Shown: positions 34,469 through 44,238, counted from the first letter of the stretch. The stretch: 64,000 bases of DNA from Acidobacteriota bacterium (GCA_018268755.1 JAFDVW010000015.1:1-64000); one strand, 5' to 3'. Notes: generated from the sequence alone by a model not told the origin. Translations and numbers: made by a program.

Positions 34469-35395
34469 TTAATCGCCGGAAGGAGCGCCATCCGCCGCCA
34501 GACCCAGGCTTTCGACCTGTGAGGTCAAAGGGGGCGAAGGCGGCAGCTCGTCGAGCTGCACGCGATAGATGTGACGGGCCAGGCCCAGCTTCTTGAGGGC
34601 CCAGATGCCGTACCAGTTCATGTCCACTTCATACCAGGCGATGCCGTGGCGGGCGGAAACGGGATGGGCATGGTGATTGTTGTGCCAACCTTCTCCGAAG
34701 GTCAGAATCGCCACCCACCAGTTATTGGTGGAGAGGTCGCGGGTAGCAAAACGGCGCGAGCCCCAAACGTGGGTGATGGAGTTGACCATCCAGGTGGCGT
34801 GCAGACCGACCACGGTGCGAACGAAAATGCCCCACATCAGGAAGGGCAGCCCGCCGATGGCCAGCAGCACCAGGCCCAGAACCGTCAGGGGAACATAGTG
34901 ATATTTCGTGATCCAGACGTGGAATTTATCTTTGGCCAAATCGGGGACATACCGGGCCAGGGTCGTGGTGTCGTGGTGCATGGACTTGCCCATCAGGATC
35001 CAGCCCATGTGCGCCCACCACTTGCCATCGATGGGGGAATGCGGGTCGCCCTCTTCGTCGGAAAACTGGTGATGAATGCGATGCGTGGCCACCCAGAAAA
35101 TGGGTCCGCCTTCCAGCGCCAGGGTGGCGCAGACGGTCAGAAAATATTCCACCCACTTGGGCGTCTTATACCCGCGGTGGGTCAGCAGGCGATGGTAGGC
35201 CATGCCGATGCCCAGGCTGCCGGAAACCCACCATAAGAAGATGGCGAGCGCGAGCGCCTTCCAGGTAAAAAAGAACAGCGCCGCGATGGCGCCGATATGA
35301 AACAGAACCATGAAGATGGAGGTGACCCAATTGATCTGGCCGGTCTTCCTTGAACTGCGTTCGAGCGACTGGAGTTCCACGTGCTTTTTCCCCAC
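34469..35395 (-). CDS. Acyl-CoA/fatty-acid delta-9-type desaturase
   Basis: A 308-residue membrane di-iron desaturase that puts a cis double bond into a fatty acyl chain. The three histidine boxes are in order: HRLLTH (68-73), HRIHH (105-109) and HNNHH near 246. Four membrane helices surround them. It probably adjusts membrane fluidity; oxygen is required for the reaction. The frame starts with GTG at 35395; a GTG five codons further in has a better GGGGA spacing and is an alternative. The promoter region holds direct repeats and a palindrome (35450-35483). A terminator follows. Confidence 0.92.
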   Translation of the reverse strand: MGKKHVELQSLERSSRKTGQINWVTSIFMVLFHIGAIAALFFFTWKALALAIFLWWVSGSLGIGMAYHRLLTHRGYKTPKWVEYFLTVCATLALEGGPIFWVATHRIHHQFSDEEGDPHSPIDGKWWAHMGWILMGKSMHHDTTTLARYVPDLAKDKFHVWITKYHYVPLTVLGLVLLAIGGLPFLMWGIFVRTVVGLHATWMVNSITHVWGSRRFATRDLSTNNWWVAILTFGEGWHNNHHAHPVSARHGIAWYEVDMNWYGIWALKKLGLARHIYRVQLDELPPSPPLTSQVESLGLAADGAPSGD

Positions 35396-35449
35396 GAGTC
35401 TGGATTTAAAGTGCGAGTCTCACCTTACCAGCAGGCGCCGGGCGCGCAC

Positions 35450-35483
35450 TGTAATAGTTGTGTAATAGCGCCGGTTACCGGCG
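35450..35483 (-). promoter_or_regulatory. Candidate operator cluster upstream of the desaturase gene
   Basis: Two copies of TGTAATAG (35450-35457 and 35461-35468) are spaced by 11 bases, one helical turn, and are followed by CGCCGGT-t-ACCGGCG (35469-35483), a 7-bp inverted repeat. They lie 55-90 bases upstream of the desaturase start, where a regulator of membrane-lipid composition could act. The binding protein is unknown. Confidence 0.4.
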
Positions 35484-35517
35484 TAACTGTAACTCCGGGG
35501 AAAGTCCCGCCGCCACC

Positions 35518-36408
35518 TCAGCGCAGTTTTTCCAGCGCCGGAAAGGAACTAGGCGAGAGCATGGTCTCTTCCGGGGGGACGCGATGGTTGCGAAATGCGT
35601 CCGCAATCATCTCTAACGCCGGCCCGGTCAGGGGTGGCGCCACCACCGTCGCGGCCAGATTGCCGCGCTCGACATAAGCCCGGCCCTTACTGGGGACACC
35701 GTCGCAGCCGGTCAGGGGCAAATGGAGCAGGCGTCCGCGATCCCGGGGGTCGGAAAACTCCTGCAAGGCGCGATGGGCCCCAATAGCCATGGCATCATTC
35801 TGACATCCCACGGCGGCGATATGCAGTTCGCGCGACGTGGGCAGACGCAACCAGGACTTGACCGCGTGATAAGCGCTGCCTTCGGTCCAGTCCCCCCGCA
35901 AGGTCTTCACGGAAATATCGGAGCGCTTGCTGGCCAGCATGCCCTGCGTGCGGATGCGCGAGACCTCGCTGGTGGAAGGGCCCTCCAGGTAGAGCACGCA
36001 GCCGCCCGCGGGAAGCAAGGCATTGAACTGCTGGCCCTGAATGCGGCCGATGTCCTCGTGATCGGAGTTGACAGCAAAGACCGGGGCCGAGGAGACGGCG
36101 CGCAGGCGGGCCAGGTAATCAACTTTGCGATTGAGCACCACCCAGCCGATATCAGCGGCCACGGCGGCCTGGGCTACCTGCCACATGCCGGTCCCCACCG
36201 GTTCCACCACAATGGCATCGGGCGTGTGTTCACGGCCCTGCACCACATTGACCAGCTGCAGGCTCTGGTTCACGCTGTCATTGTTGGCGTAGATGATTTG
36301 GAGATCGAGGTCGAGCCGGCGAGCGGCCGCCTCGGCGACGGCGGCCTGTTCCTGCTGAAAATCATTATCCTGCGTGATCAGCGAAACGATGATATGGAGT
36401 TTCTTCAT
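35518..36408 (-). CDS. Periplasmic-binding-protein-like sugar-binding domain protein without signal peptide
   Basis: A 296-residue protein with the type 1 periplasmic binding fold: two Rossmann-like lobes, DAIVVEPVGTGMWQVAQAAVAADIGWVVLNR in the first hinge region, FAVNSDHEDIGRIQGQQF and the G-C-N-D-A-M-A-I-G-A segment of ribose/galactose-binding proteins. Starting at ATG 36408 (MKKLHIIVSLITQDNDF) there is no signal peptide and no DNA-binding domain, and an upstream in-frame start would add only polar residues. No transporter gene adjoins it. It may be a cytoplasmic ligand sensor; that is inference. No strong SD is seen. Confidence 0.75.
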   Translation of the reverse strand: MKKLHIIVSLITQDNDFQQEQAAVAEAAARRLDLDLQIIYANNDSVNQSLQLVNVVQGREHTPDAIVVEPVGTGMWQVAQAAVAADIGWVVLNRKVDYLARLRAVSSAPVFAVNSDHEDIGRIQGQQFNALLPAGGCVLYLEGPSTSEVSRIRTQGMLASKRSDISVKTLRGDWTEGSAYHAVKSWLRLPTSRELHIAAVGCQNDAMAIGAHRALQEFSDPRDRGRLLHLPLTGCDGVPSKGRAYVERGNLAATVVAPPLTGPALEMIADAFRNHRVPPEETMLSPSSFPALEKLR

Positions 36409-36517
36409 GGCACCAGGCTGGCCCGGGAACTCACATCCATCCGCTCCTTTGCGAACAGGATGATAGGCCAACTTGGAAAAATCTGTACGGTTACGATCGT
36501 GTCAAGAAAGGTTCCAG

Positions 36518-37411
36518 CTAGGCCCCCACTTCGACGGGAGCGGCTTTAATTTCGACGCCCGCCCACTTCTCCAGCAGGGTCAGGGTGGCGGCGTAATCCA
36601 GATCGCCGGCTCCGTCTTCGTAAGCCAGCTCATACACTTCTTCCACGGTTTCCAGGGCGGGTAACTTTATGCGGGCTTCTTTGGCGGCCTGCAAGGCCAG
36701 GCGAACATCCTTGTACATGAGCCGCAGGGGAAAGTTGGCGGAGAAATCGCGCTTCAGGACAAACGGGGCCTTGTATTCCACCACGCCGGAACGGACCATG
36801 GAGGCCTCGATCAGAGGAACCAGCGCGGCGGGATCCACGCCCAGCTTGGTGGCCAGGGTCAAGCCTTCGGCAAATGCTTCATAGATAATCGCGATCTGCA
36901 AATTCATGGCCAGCTTGGTGGCCTGGCCCTTGCCGGTCTCACCCATGCGAAAAATCTTTTTGCCCATGGCGGCAAACAACGGCTTCAGGTGCTCGATGGC
37001 CGCTTCTTCCCCGCCCACCATGAAGATGAGTGTGCCGCCTTCGGCAGCGATCTTGGAGCCGGTCATGGGCGCATCGACATAGCGCACGCCTTTGGCCTTC
37101 AGGCGCTCGGCGAAGGAGTGGGTGGCGACGGGAGAAATCGTGCTGGAATCGGCGACGGTCACGCCCGGGTTCAACACGCTCTCCACGCCGTCGGGGCCGA
37201 ACAAAACACTTTCGACGGCCTGCGTGTCGGAGACGCAAATCCAAACCACTTCGGCGTCGCGGGCGGCGTCGGCGGGCGACGCGGCGACCTGCGCGCCCAG
37301 CACTTCTTTTCCGGGAGTGCGGTTCCACACCGTGACCTGATGTCCAGCCTTGGCCAGATTGCTCGCCATGGGGCGGCCCATGATTCCTAATCCCAGAAAC
37401 GCAACTCGCAT
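36518..37411 (-). CDS. Beta-hydroxyacid dehydrogenase (3-hydroxyisobutyrate dehydrogenase family)
   Basis: A 297-residue NAD(P)-dependent dehydrogenase. The N-terminal Rossmann motif is FLGLGIMGRPMASNL; the substrate-binding segment is VRYVDAPMTGSKIAAEGGTL; the catalytic Lys is in GKGQATKLAMN; the C-terminal helical domain includes FSANFPLRLMYKDVRLAL. The closest functional classes are glyoxylate/succinic-semialdehyde reductase and 3-hydroxyisobutyrate dehydrogenase. WNR after the second strand (VTVWNRTPGK) suggests NADPH preference. It starts alone, divergent from the metallo-hydrolase gene. Confidence 0.92.
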   Translation of the reverse strand: MRVAFLGLGIMGRPMASNLAKAGHQVTVWNRTPGKEVLGAQVAASPADAARDAEVVWICVSDTQAVESVLFGPDGVESVLNPGVTVADSSTISPVATHSFAERLKAKGVRYVDAPMTGSKIAAEGGTLIFMVGGEEAAIEHLKPLFAAMGKKIFRMGETGKGQATKLAMNLQIAIIYEAFAEGLTLATKLGVDPAALVPLIEASMVRSGVVEYKAPFVLKRDFSANFPLRLMYKDVRLALQAAKEARIKLPALETVEEVYELAYEDGAGDLDYAATLTLLEKWAGVEIKAAPVEVGA

Positions 37412-37614
37412 GGAAATCTCCTGAGAAGATTAAATCTGACGCGCCAGCGGCGGTCAAGCCGATAGAAGTGCAAGATACGAAATACGGCTTCGGCGGGCCG
37501 CGATTGCAGCGTAGATTTATTGCAGCGGTCCGCTTCGCGGCAACATCCAATTTGTTATGTGGAAAACGGCCTTGTATCCGGGTGCGCCTCCCGCCCTGGC
37601 CTCCCCTCCGACCT

Positions 37615-38511
37615 ATGCTTAAGTCCGCCTTAAAAAACTCCGCTCTGCGCAGCCGGGCCCGACAATTCGGGCAACTGGTGCGGCATTCGGCGGCCATCCC
37701 CTGTACCGGCAAGACCCATTCTCCCAAGTTGGTCAGCAACGGGGAATTGGGAGTGACTTTTATCGGGCATGCCAGTTTCTTTTTACAGATGGGCGGACAG
37801 AACCTAGTCATCGATCCCAACTTTGCCCGCTGGCTGTTTGTGCTGAAGCGGCTGCGGCGGCCGGGACTGCGCGTCCTTGACCTTCCCCCCATCGACCTGG
37901 TCCTGGTCACGCATGCGCACTTCGACCATCTGCACCGGCCGTCGCTACGCTCCATCGTGCGTCATACCCGGAGCCAGAGCGGCCTGGCGCCGGCGATCGT
38001 GGTCCCTCACCACGTGGCGGACCTGGTGTCCGACCTGGGTTTTCGCGAAGTGATCGAACTCGACTGGTGGAACAGCTATCGCCTGGCGGAATTAACGGTG
38101 ACCCACGTGCCGTCGCGCCATTGGGGGGCACGGGTGCTGAAGGATTCGCATCGCGGCTACGGCGGTTACGTATTGCGCGATCACAAACACTCCGTTTATC
38201 ACGCGGGAGACACAGCCTACTTCGCCGGCTTTCAGGAGATCGGGGACCGGTTGGCGCCGGAGCTGGCCCTGTTGCCGATCGGGGCCTATTCGCCGGATTC
38301 GTTTCGCACCGTGCACACCAGTCCGGGCGATGCCACGCGGGCTTTCCTCGACCTGAAATCGCGCTGGATGGTGCCGATGCACTATGGAACGTTTCGCCTG
38401 TCGCAGGAGCCCATGGATGAACCGTTGCGTCTGTTGCAACAGGAAGCGCAGGCCGCCGGCGTGGAAGACCGCGTGGTCGTATTGGAAGAGGGCGTGACCA
38501 GGTTCTTCTAG
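37615..38511 (+). CDS. Metallo-beta-lactamase-fold hydrolase (UlaG/NAPE-PLD-like)
   Basis: A 298-residue Zn-dependent hydrolase of the L-ascorbate lactonase/NAPE-PLD branch. The motif HAHFDH gives H100-x-H102-x-D104-H105; a later His (HYAGD-type segment SVYHAGDTAYF) and HYGTF complete the site, and PSRHWGAR is typical of NAPE-PLD-like proteins, which cleave N-acyl phosphatidylethanolamine. There is no signal peptide. ATG 37615 was chosen because upstream residues in the frame are Arg/Pro-rich and unlikely; an upstream start at 37468 is weak. The substrate is not known. Confidence 0.85.
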   Translation: MLKSALKNSALRSRARQFGQLVRHSAAIPCTGKTHSPKLVSNGELGVTFIGHASFFLQMGGQNLVIDPNFARWLFVLKRLRRPGLRVLDLPPIDLVLVTHAHFDHLHRPSLRSIVRHTRSQSGLAPAIVVPHHVADLVSDLGFREVIELDWWNSYRLAELTVTHVPSRHWGARVLKDSHRGYGGYVLRDHKHSVYHAGDTAYFAGFQEIGDRLAPELALLPIGAYSPDSFRTVHTSPGDATRAFLDLKSRWMVPMHYGTFRLSQEPMDEPLRLLQQEAQAAGVEDRVVVLEEGVTRFF

Positions 38512-38547
38512 GTCTGGTTCCCCAGCTACTGCTTCCCTTCTTCTGTG

Positions 38548-39864
38548 TCAGTCAGCCAACAAGATACGCAGATCGCGCAGGTTGTTGCCGGTGGGGCCGG
38601 TGACGATGGCATCCTGCAATGCGGCGAAAAATGGATCGGCGTTGAACCCCGCCAAGTGCGCCTGGACATCGAGACCCAAGGCTTGCGCCCGCTGTAAAGT
38701 GTCACCGTCGGCGACGGCGCCGGCCGCCTCGCTGTTCCCGTCGATGCCATCGGTACCGGCGCTGAGCACGGCGATATTCTGACCGGCGATTTTCTCCACG
38801 CAGGCCAGGGCGAACTGCTGATTGCGCCCTCCTACACCGCCGTTACTCACCTTTACCGTCACTTCCCCGCCCGAGATCAGGCATACCCGTGGATGCTTTT
38901 CGCGGAGCTCACGCAGCCGGCGTAGAAGATGGTCGGCGGCGGGTTGGTAGTCCCAGTCATCACAGCTGTTGTCGATGGTGACCTGGAAGCCGCGCTGGCG
39001 GGCGGCCTCCGCGGCGGCTTCCACCGCGGTGGCACTGGAAAGCAGTGTCCACCAGCGCGAGCGCAAAAACGCCGGATCATCGGACTTGGGAGTTTCTTCG
39101 AGGGCGCGGCGCTGAAACAATTCGGCCACCGGCGGCGGAAAAGCCATACCGTAGCGCGCGGCGATGGCATAACACTGTTCCGCGGTGGTGGAATCGGCCA
39201 TGGTGGGCCCGGAGGCCAAGGCGTCTGGGGTGGAATCGGGCACATCGGAGATGAGCAGCGAGACCTGTTGCGCGGGCGCAGCGGCCTGGGCCATGCGCCC
39301 GCCCTTCACGGCGGATACATGCTTGCGAATGGCATTGATTTCGGCGATGGGCGCGCCGGAGTGCACCAGCACGCGATAGGTGGCGACCAGGTCATCGAGG
39401 GAAATTTCTTCGTCCATGGGCTTCTCGGCGATGGCCGAGCCGCCGCCGCTGATCAGGAAAATCACCAGCGAGGAGGCGGTCTGGGCGCGCAGCGATTTCA
39501 GGATCGCGTCCGCGGCGCGCACCGACTCGGCATTCGGCAGAGGATGGCCTCCGCGAAAATAACGGAACCCGCGCAGCTGGGGTTGGGGATCAACCGGCGC
39601 CGCCACGATACCTTCCAGACGATCGCCCACGCGCTTTTGCAACGCCTCCACCAGGGTGTGCCCCGCTTTCCCGATGGAAACCACAAAAATCCGGCTGAAG
39701 GAGTTGAGATCGTAAAGGTCCTCACAGATGCGCAGCACGCCGCGCTCGCAGTGCACATGCTTCGCAAAGGCATGCTCGATACTGGCGGACTGCAAGGTCT
39801 GTGCAAATATTTCGCGCAGCTGCGAGCGAAGCTCGAACGAAGCCAGGTTCGTAGAACGGGACAT
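38548..39864 (-). CDS. Glycerate 2-kinase, MOFRL family
   Basis: A 438-residue protein of the GckA/TtuD family that phosphorylates D-glycerate to 2-phosphoglycerate (old name hydroxypyruvate reductase). Family motifs include FLISGGGSAI, NAIRKHVSAVKGGRMAQAA, SDVPDSTPDALASGPT and the MOFRL domain motif GTDGIDGNSEAAGA near the C-terminus. ATG 39864 is preferred because the frame upstream enters the promoter space shared with the divergent FN3 gene. It feeds glyoxylate or serine-derived carbon into glycolysis; no other gene of that route is adjacent. Confidence 0.93.
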   Translation of the reverse strand: MSRSTNLASFELRSQLREIFAQTLQSASIEHAFAKHVHCERGVLRICEDLYDLNSFSRIFVVSIGKAGHTLVEALQKRVGDRLEGIVAAPVDPQPQLRGFRYFRGGHPLPNAESVRAADAILKSLRAQTASSLVIFLISGGGSAIAEKPMDEEISLDDLVATYRVLVHSGAPIAEINAIRKHVSAVKGGRMAQAAAPAQQVSLLISDVPDSTPDALASGPTMADSTTAEQCYAIAARYGMAFPPPVAELFQRRALEETPKSDDPAFLRSRWWTLLSSATAVEAAAEAARQRGFQVTIDNSCDDWDYQPAADHLLRRLRELREKHPRVCLISGGEVTVKVSNGGVGGRNQQFALACVEKIAGQNIAVLSAGTDGIDGNSEAAGAVADGDTLQRAQALGLDVQAHLAGFNADPFFAALQDAIVTGPTGNNLRDLRILLAD

Positions 39865-39964
39865 AGGCACGATTATAGACAGGACGAACCGGGCGGCGGT
39901 GCGTACAATCCATGCAGGAGGGCCGTGTTCTGCCGAACCCGGGCCCATTCCGAATGGAGGCCCA

Positions 39965-40300
39965 GTGTTCCGTAAGCCGACCTGGATTGCTCTGGCGGCC
40001 CTCGCCGTCTGCATCCTGATCTTTTCCGCTTATCGCAATCTGACCAGCGCCGCCGGCCCGCCCGCCCAGCCGCGCGCGGTCAACCTGAAGTGGGCCCCGT
40101 CCGCCGGAGCCGATGCGTATAACGTGTTTCGCAGCCAGGTCGCAGGCGGCCCTTACACGAAGATTGGCCATAGCCCCACAGCCAGCTATGTGGACACCCC
40201 CGTGCCCGAAGGCACGGTGCTTTACTACGTAGTGACGGCGCTCTCAAACAAGGGGGAAAGCGGGTATTCGGCAGAGATCAGGATCGTAGTGCCGAAGTAG
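39965..40300 (+). CDS. Small fibronectin type III protein with membrane anchor
   Basis: A 111-residue protein. GTG 39965 has GGAGG four bases upstream. Residues 5-22 (WIALAALAVCILIFSAY) form a signal or membrane anchor, and residues about 36-108 are one fibronectin type III domain (VNLKWAPSAGADAYNVFRSQ, YVDTPVPEGTVLYYVVTAL). It is likely exported and surface-bound. Divergent from the glycerate kinase; convergent with the hydrolase gene downstream. Confidence 0.8.
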   Translation: MFRKPTWIALAALAVCILIFSAYRNLTSAAGPPAQPRAVNLKWAPSAGADAYNVFRSQVAGGPYTKIGHSPTASYVDTPVPEGTVLYYVVTALSNKGESGYSAEIRIVVPK

Positions 40301-40355
40301 TAGTCATGCGCTCGGCCGCCCAAGATGAGGACATCTGGTGCTCCATGGCTCTTGC

Positions 40356-41018
40356 TCAATTTTTTCCCAGGGTTTCCCTGAGCCACCCTTCGATGGTTTC
40401 GCGCATTTCGCGCAGGCGTCCTTCAAAGAAATGGTCTGCGCTCTCGATCAGCACCAGTTTTTTGGGCTCGGGAAAAGTGTCGACCAGTTCGCGCAATCGG
40501 GCGCTGGGGCCGAACTGGTCGCGGGTGCCGCTGACAAACAGTTTGGGCTTCCGGCAGGACTCCACAAAGGAATACTCATAGCGGCGGTCATCAATGGGGG
40601 TCACGGGAATGCCCAGTCCAACGGCGGCCTGCACGCGGTCATCGGAGCAGGCGGCGCGCAAACCCACGGCGGCGCCAAAAGAAAATCCCGCCAGCACCAG
40701 GGGCAGGCGATATTCGCGGTCCAGCCAATCCAAGGCGGTGCGTACGTCATCCAGCTCCCCCTGGCCGTGGTCGTGCTCGCCCTTACTTAACCCGGTGCCG
40801 CGAAAATTGAAACGCAGGGTGGGAAAACCGAAGCTGTTGCACGCCTTCATGGCATGAAACACGACTTTGTTGTGCATGGTTCCACCGTATAGGGGGTGGG
40901 GATGGCAGACCAGCGCGGCATGGCTGGCCTGGGGAGTTCCACCATTGAGCAAGGCCTCCAAATGTCCCGCCGGACCATCGAGAAGAAGCGAGCGAATACT
41001 GGCGTTTTCAGTCGTCAC
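40356..41018 (-). CDS. Alpha/beta hydrolase, dienelactone-hydrolase/KANL3-like
   Basis: A 220-residue cytoplasmic hydrolase. The N-terminal strand motif CHPHPLYGGTMHNKVV is characteristic of this small family. The nucleophile elbow is GFSFGA (Ser113), the acid is in SGTRDQFG and the His in IESADHFF. Substrate is unknown; esterase or thioesterase activity is possible. It starts with GTG. It is divergent from the M20 peptidase gene. Confidence 0.88.
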   Translation of the reverse strand: MTTENASIRSLLLDGPAGHLEALLNGGTPQASHAALVCHPHPLYGGTMHNKVVFHAMKACNSFGFPTLRFNFRGTGLSKGEHDHGQGELDDVRTALDWLDREYRLPLVLAGFSFGAAVGLRAACSDDRVQAAVGLGIPVTPIDDRRYEYSFVESCRKPKLFVSGTRDQFGPSARLRELVDTFPEPKKLVLIESADHFFEGRLREMRETIEGWLRETLGKN

Positions 41019-41085
41019 CTATTGAGATTACACCGAGACTGCACCGAATGGCGCCTGCCGTCTGGTACTCTATTTCTTCCACTCT

Positions 41086-42084
41086 ATGGACATCGTAGCC
41101 CTCACACGCCAGCTAGTTGACATTGAATCCATCACGGGAAACGAAGGCCCGGTGGGCGATTTCCTGCAGAGCGAACTTGCGCGCCGCGGTTTTCAGGCGA
41201 ACAAAATGGCGGTGGAAGGGGCGCGGCACAACGTATTTGCCACCAGCCCGGGCCAGCCCCGGCCGGATATCGTTTTTTCCACCCACATGGACACGGTGCC
41301 CCCCTTCATTCCCTCATCGGAAGAGGCCACGCGAGTGCTGGGACGCGGCACCTGCGACGCCAAGGGAATCATCGCGGCGCAAGTGGTGGCCGCGGAGCAG
41401 TTGCGCCGGGAGAACATTTTCGTCGGACTGTTATTTCTGGTGGGCGAAGAGCGCGACAGCCAGGGGGCCAAGGTCGCGAATAAGCAGGCCTATGGCAGTA
41501 AGTTTCTGATTAATGGCGAGCCGACGGAAAACCGGGTGGCGCTGGCCTCAAAAGGCTCTTTGCGCGCCGAGGTGCGGGCGGAAGGGCGCATGGCGCACTC
41601 CGCTTATCCTGAACTGGGCGACTCGGCCATCGATAAGCTGATTGAGGCACTGCACCGCCTGCGCGCCATGCCGCTGCCCTCGCATCCCGAGTACGGCGAC
41701 TGCACCTTGAACATCGGGGTGATCGAGGGCGGTCGCGCTCCCAATGTGATTCCCGATAAAGCCAAGGCCCACCTGCTGTATCGCCTGATCGGGCCGGCCG
41801 AGGAATTGCGGGCGCAGATTGAGCGTACGGTCGCCGGCCTGGCCACGGTGGAGTTCACCCTGGAGATCCCCTTCGTCCGCCTGCGCAGCTTTGCCGAGCT
41901 ACCCACCATGGTGGCCAAATTCACCACTGACATCCCCGCCCTCAACGCCTGGGGACAGCCGCTCCTGCTCGGCCCCGGTTCCATCCACGTCGCCCACACC
42001 CCGGATGAACATATCGAGAAAGCCCAGTTACAAGAAGCCGTGGAACGTTATTGCGCGATCGCGCGGCGACTCACCCACGGCTAA
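41086..42084 (+). CDS. M20-family metallopeptidase/deacylase
   Basis: A 332-residue di-zinc amidohydrolase of the ArgE/DapE/CPG2 clan. Metal ligands are visible in FSTHMDTVPP, GRGTCDAKG and GEERD; a dimerisation lid domain lies in the middle (ALASKGSLRAEVRAEGRMAHS). Related enzymes include acetylornithine deacetylase, succinyl-diaminopimelate desuccinylase and LysK; no biosynthetic neighbour allows choosing. It is shorter than DapE or ArgE (about 375-385). No SD is evident before the ATG. Confidence 0.88.
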   Translation: MDIVALTRQLVDIESITGNEGPVGDFLQSELARRGFQANKMAVEGARHNVFATSPGQPRPDIVFSTHMDTVPPFIPSSEEATRVLGRGTCDAKGIIAAQVVAAEQLRRENIFVGLLFLVGEERDSQGAKVANKQAYGSKFLINGEPTENRVALASKGSLRAEVRAEGRMAHSAYPELGDSAIDKLIEALHRLRAMPLPSHPEYGDCTLNIGVIEGGRAPNVIPDKAKAHLLYRLIGPAEELRAQIERTVAGLATVEFTLEIPFVRLRSFAELPTMVAKFTTDIPALNAWGQPLLLGPGSIHVAHTPDEHIEKAQLQEAVERYCAIARRLTHG

Positions 42085-42132
42085 GCATTTCCCGACCATC
42101 CTTAGCCCCCTGAGCATTTAGACTGGGAAGAC

Positions 42133-44238
42133 ATGTCCGAGACCTTGAATTCCCTTTCCAAGGCGTCTTCCGCCTATTTGCGCTCCGCGATGCACCAGCC
42201 TATTCAGTGGCAGGAATGGGGGGCGGAGGCCTTTGCCCAGGCACAACGGGAAAACAAGCCGGTGCTGCTTGATATCGGCGCGGTGTGGTGCCACTGGTGC
42301 CACGTGATGGACCGCGAGTCCTACGACAGCCCGGAAATCGCCCAGATCGTGAATGAGAAGTTCATACCCGTCAAAGTGGACCGCGACGAGCGCCCTGACA
42401 TCGACAGCCGTTATCAGGTAGCGGTGCAGGCGGTGAGCGGACAGGGCGGCTGGCCGCTGACCGCGTTCCTTACCCCGGAGGGCACACCCTTTTTCGGTGG
42501 CACCTACTTCCCTCCCCAAGACCAATATGGGCGGCCCAGTTTCAAGCGAGTACTGCTGGCGATTGCAGAGGCCTACCACAACAAGAGCAGCGATGTGGCC
42601 GACCAGGCCAAGCTGGTGGAAAGCGCCATCGCCAACGCGGAATCGTTCGCCGGCAAGGGCGGCGAGTTTTCTCCCCAGGTGATCGCGGACATTGTGCAGT
42701 CGGCGGTGAAGATGTTCGACGAGCGCAACGGCGGGTTTGGCAGTTCGCCGAAGTTCCCCCATCCTTCGATCCTCGACCTGCTGATCGACCAGTTTGCCCG
42801 CCACGGGTCCGAGGAATTGCGCGAGGTATTTACGGTGACCCTGGAAAAGATGGCGCTGGGCGGTGTGTATGACCAGCTGGCCGGGGGCTTTCACCGCTAT
42901 TCGGTTGATGAATACTGGATTGTGCCCCACTTCGAGAAGATGTCGTACGACAATTCCGAACTGCTGAAGAACTATGTGCACGCTTACCAGGCCACCGGCG
43001 CGGAGTTCTTCGCGGAAGTGGCGCGTGACATCGTGCGCTGGATGGAAGAGTGGCTGAGCGACCGCGAGCGCGGCGGGTTCTATGCCTCGCAGGACGCCGA
43101 CTATTCCATGGACGATGACGGCGACTATTTCACCTGGACGGTAGAGGAAACGCGGGCGGTACTGGACGAGCAGGAGGCGCAAGCCGCCTGCCTGCGCTAC
43201 GACATCGACGAAGTAGGCGAGATGCACCACAATTCCGCCAAGAACGTGCTCTACGTGCGGACCACCGTAGATGACATCGCCAAACGCATGAGCACCACGC
43301 CGGAAAAGGTGCGGGAACTCCTGCAAACGGCGAAGCAAAAAATGTATGCCGCACGACTGCAGCGTCCCACGCCCTACGTGGACAAGACCATGTACACCGG
43401 CTGGAATGCGCTGTGCGTCTCCGCTTTTCTCCGGGCCGGGCGCGGACTCGGGCTGGAAACAGCGCGGCACTTTGCGCTGCGCTCGCTCGACCGCATTCTG
43501 GCAGAAGGGTGGCAGGGGGAAGGCGGTCTCCTGCACGTGATTGCCTACTCCGACGCCCAGGCCCCGCGGCGCAATATCGCGGGCGTGCTGGACGATTATG
43601 CCTGCACCGTGGTGGCCTGCCTCGACGCCTACGAGGCCACCGCCGACCTCAGCTACTTCCGTTTTGCCGGCCATATCGCGGAAGCGATGGTGAGCCGCTT
43701 TTTCGATCCAGCCGAAGGCGGGTTCTTTGACACCGAGGCGGGAGAAAAGCTGGGCGTGCTGCACATGCGACGTAAGCCGTTCCAGGACTCCCCTACTCCC
43801 GCCGGCAATGCCATGGCCGCTATTGCACTTTCCCGCCTGCATGCCTATACCGGCGAGGCCGGGCAGGAGGACAAAGCGGAAAGGACGCTGGAGATTCTGG
43901 CCGCTTCCGCAGGACAATACGGCATCTACGCCGCCACCTATGGCATTGCAGCGGTGCACTTGGCCGAGCCGCACGCTCAGGTCGTCATTGTGGGAAGCGA
44001 TGAAGCCGCCGCAGCACTTTTTCGCGCCGCCATGCGCGGGGCGGCGATAGGGAAAGCCGTGGTGCAGCTGAAACCGGAGCAGGTCGTCGCCGCCAACCTG
44101 CCGCCGCTGTTGGCACAGACCATTCCCGCATTGCCGGGGATCACCTCGGGCCGCTCGGTCGCCGTCGTTTGTTCTGGGTTCCGCTGCCAGGGGCCGGTCT
44201 CGACCCCGGAGGAATTAGCTACGCTGCTGGCGGGATAA
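42133..44238 (+). CDS. Thioredoxin-domain/six-hairpin glycosidase-like protein, YyaL (DUF255) family
   Basis: A 701-residue cytoplasmic protein. The N-terminal thioredoxin-like domain (about 15-185, DUF255) has GAVWCHWCHVMDRESY with Cys53 and Cys56, and DRDERPDIDSRYQ downstream. The remainder is an alpha/alpha-barrel like six-hairpin glycosidases or N-acylglucosamine 2-epimerases (YDQLAGGFHRYSVDEYWIVPHFEKMSYDN). The family is conserved from bacteria to man (SPATA20) without a firm function. It begins 48 bases after the M20 gene and is likely cotranscribed. Confidence 0.92.
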   Translation: MSETLNSLSKASSAYLRSAMHQPIQWQEWGAEAFAQAQRENKPVLLDIGAVWCHWCHVMDRESYDSPEIAQIVNEKFIPVKVDRDERPDIDSRYQVAVQAVSGQGGWPLTAFLTPEGTPFFGGTYFPPQDQYGRPSFKRVLLAIAEAYHNKSSDVADQAKLVESAIANAESFAGKGGEFSPQVIADIVQSAVKMFDERNGGFGSSPKFPHPSILDLLIDQFARHGSEELREVFTVTLEKMALGGVYDQLAGGFHRYSVDEYWIVPHFEKMSYDNSELLKNYVHAYQATGAEFFAEVARDIVRWMEEWLSDRERGGFYASQDADYSMDDDGDYFTWTVEETRAVLDEQEAQAACLRYDIDEVGEMHHNSAKNVLYVRTTVDDIAKRMSTTPEKVRELLQTAKQKMYAARLQRPTPYVDKTMYTGWNALCVSAFLRAGRGLGLETARHFALRSLDRILAEGWQGEGGLLHVIAYSDAQAPRRNIAGVLDDYACTVVACLDAYEATADLSYFRFAGHIAEAMVSRFFDPAEGGFFDTEAGEKLGVLHMRRKPFQDSPTPAGNAMAAIALSRLHAYTGEAGQEDKAERTLEILAASAGQYGIYAATYGIAAVHLAEPHAQVVIVGSDEAAAALFRAAMRGAAIGKAVVQLKPEQVVAANLPPLLAQTIPALPGITSGRSVAVVCSGFRCQGPVSTPEELATLLAG

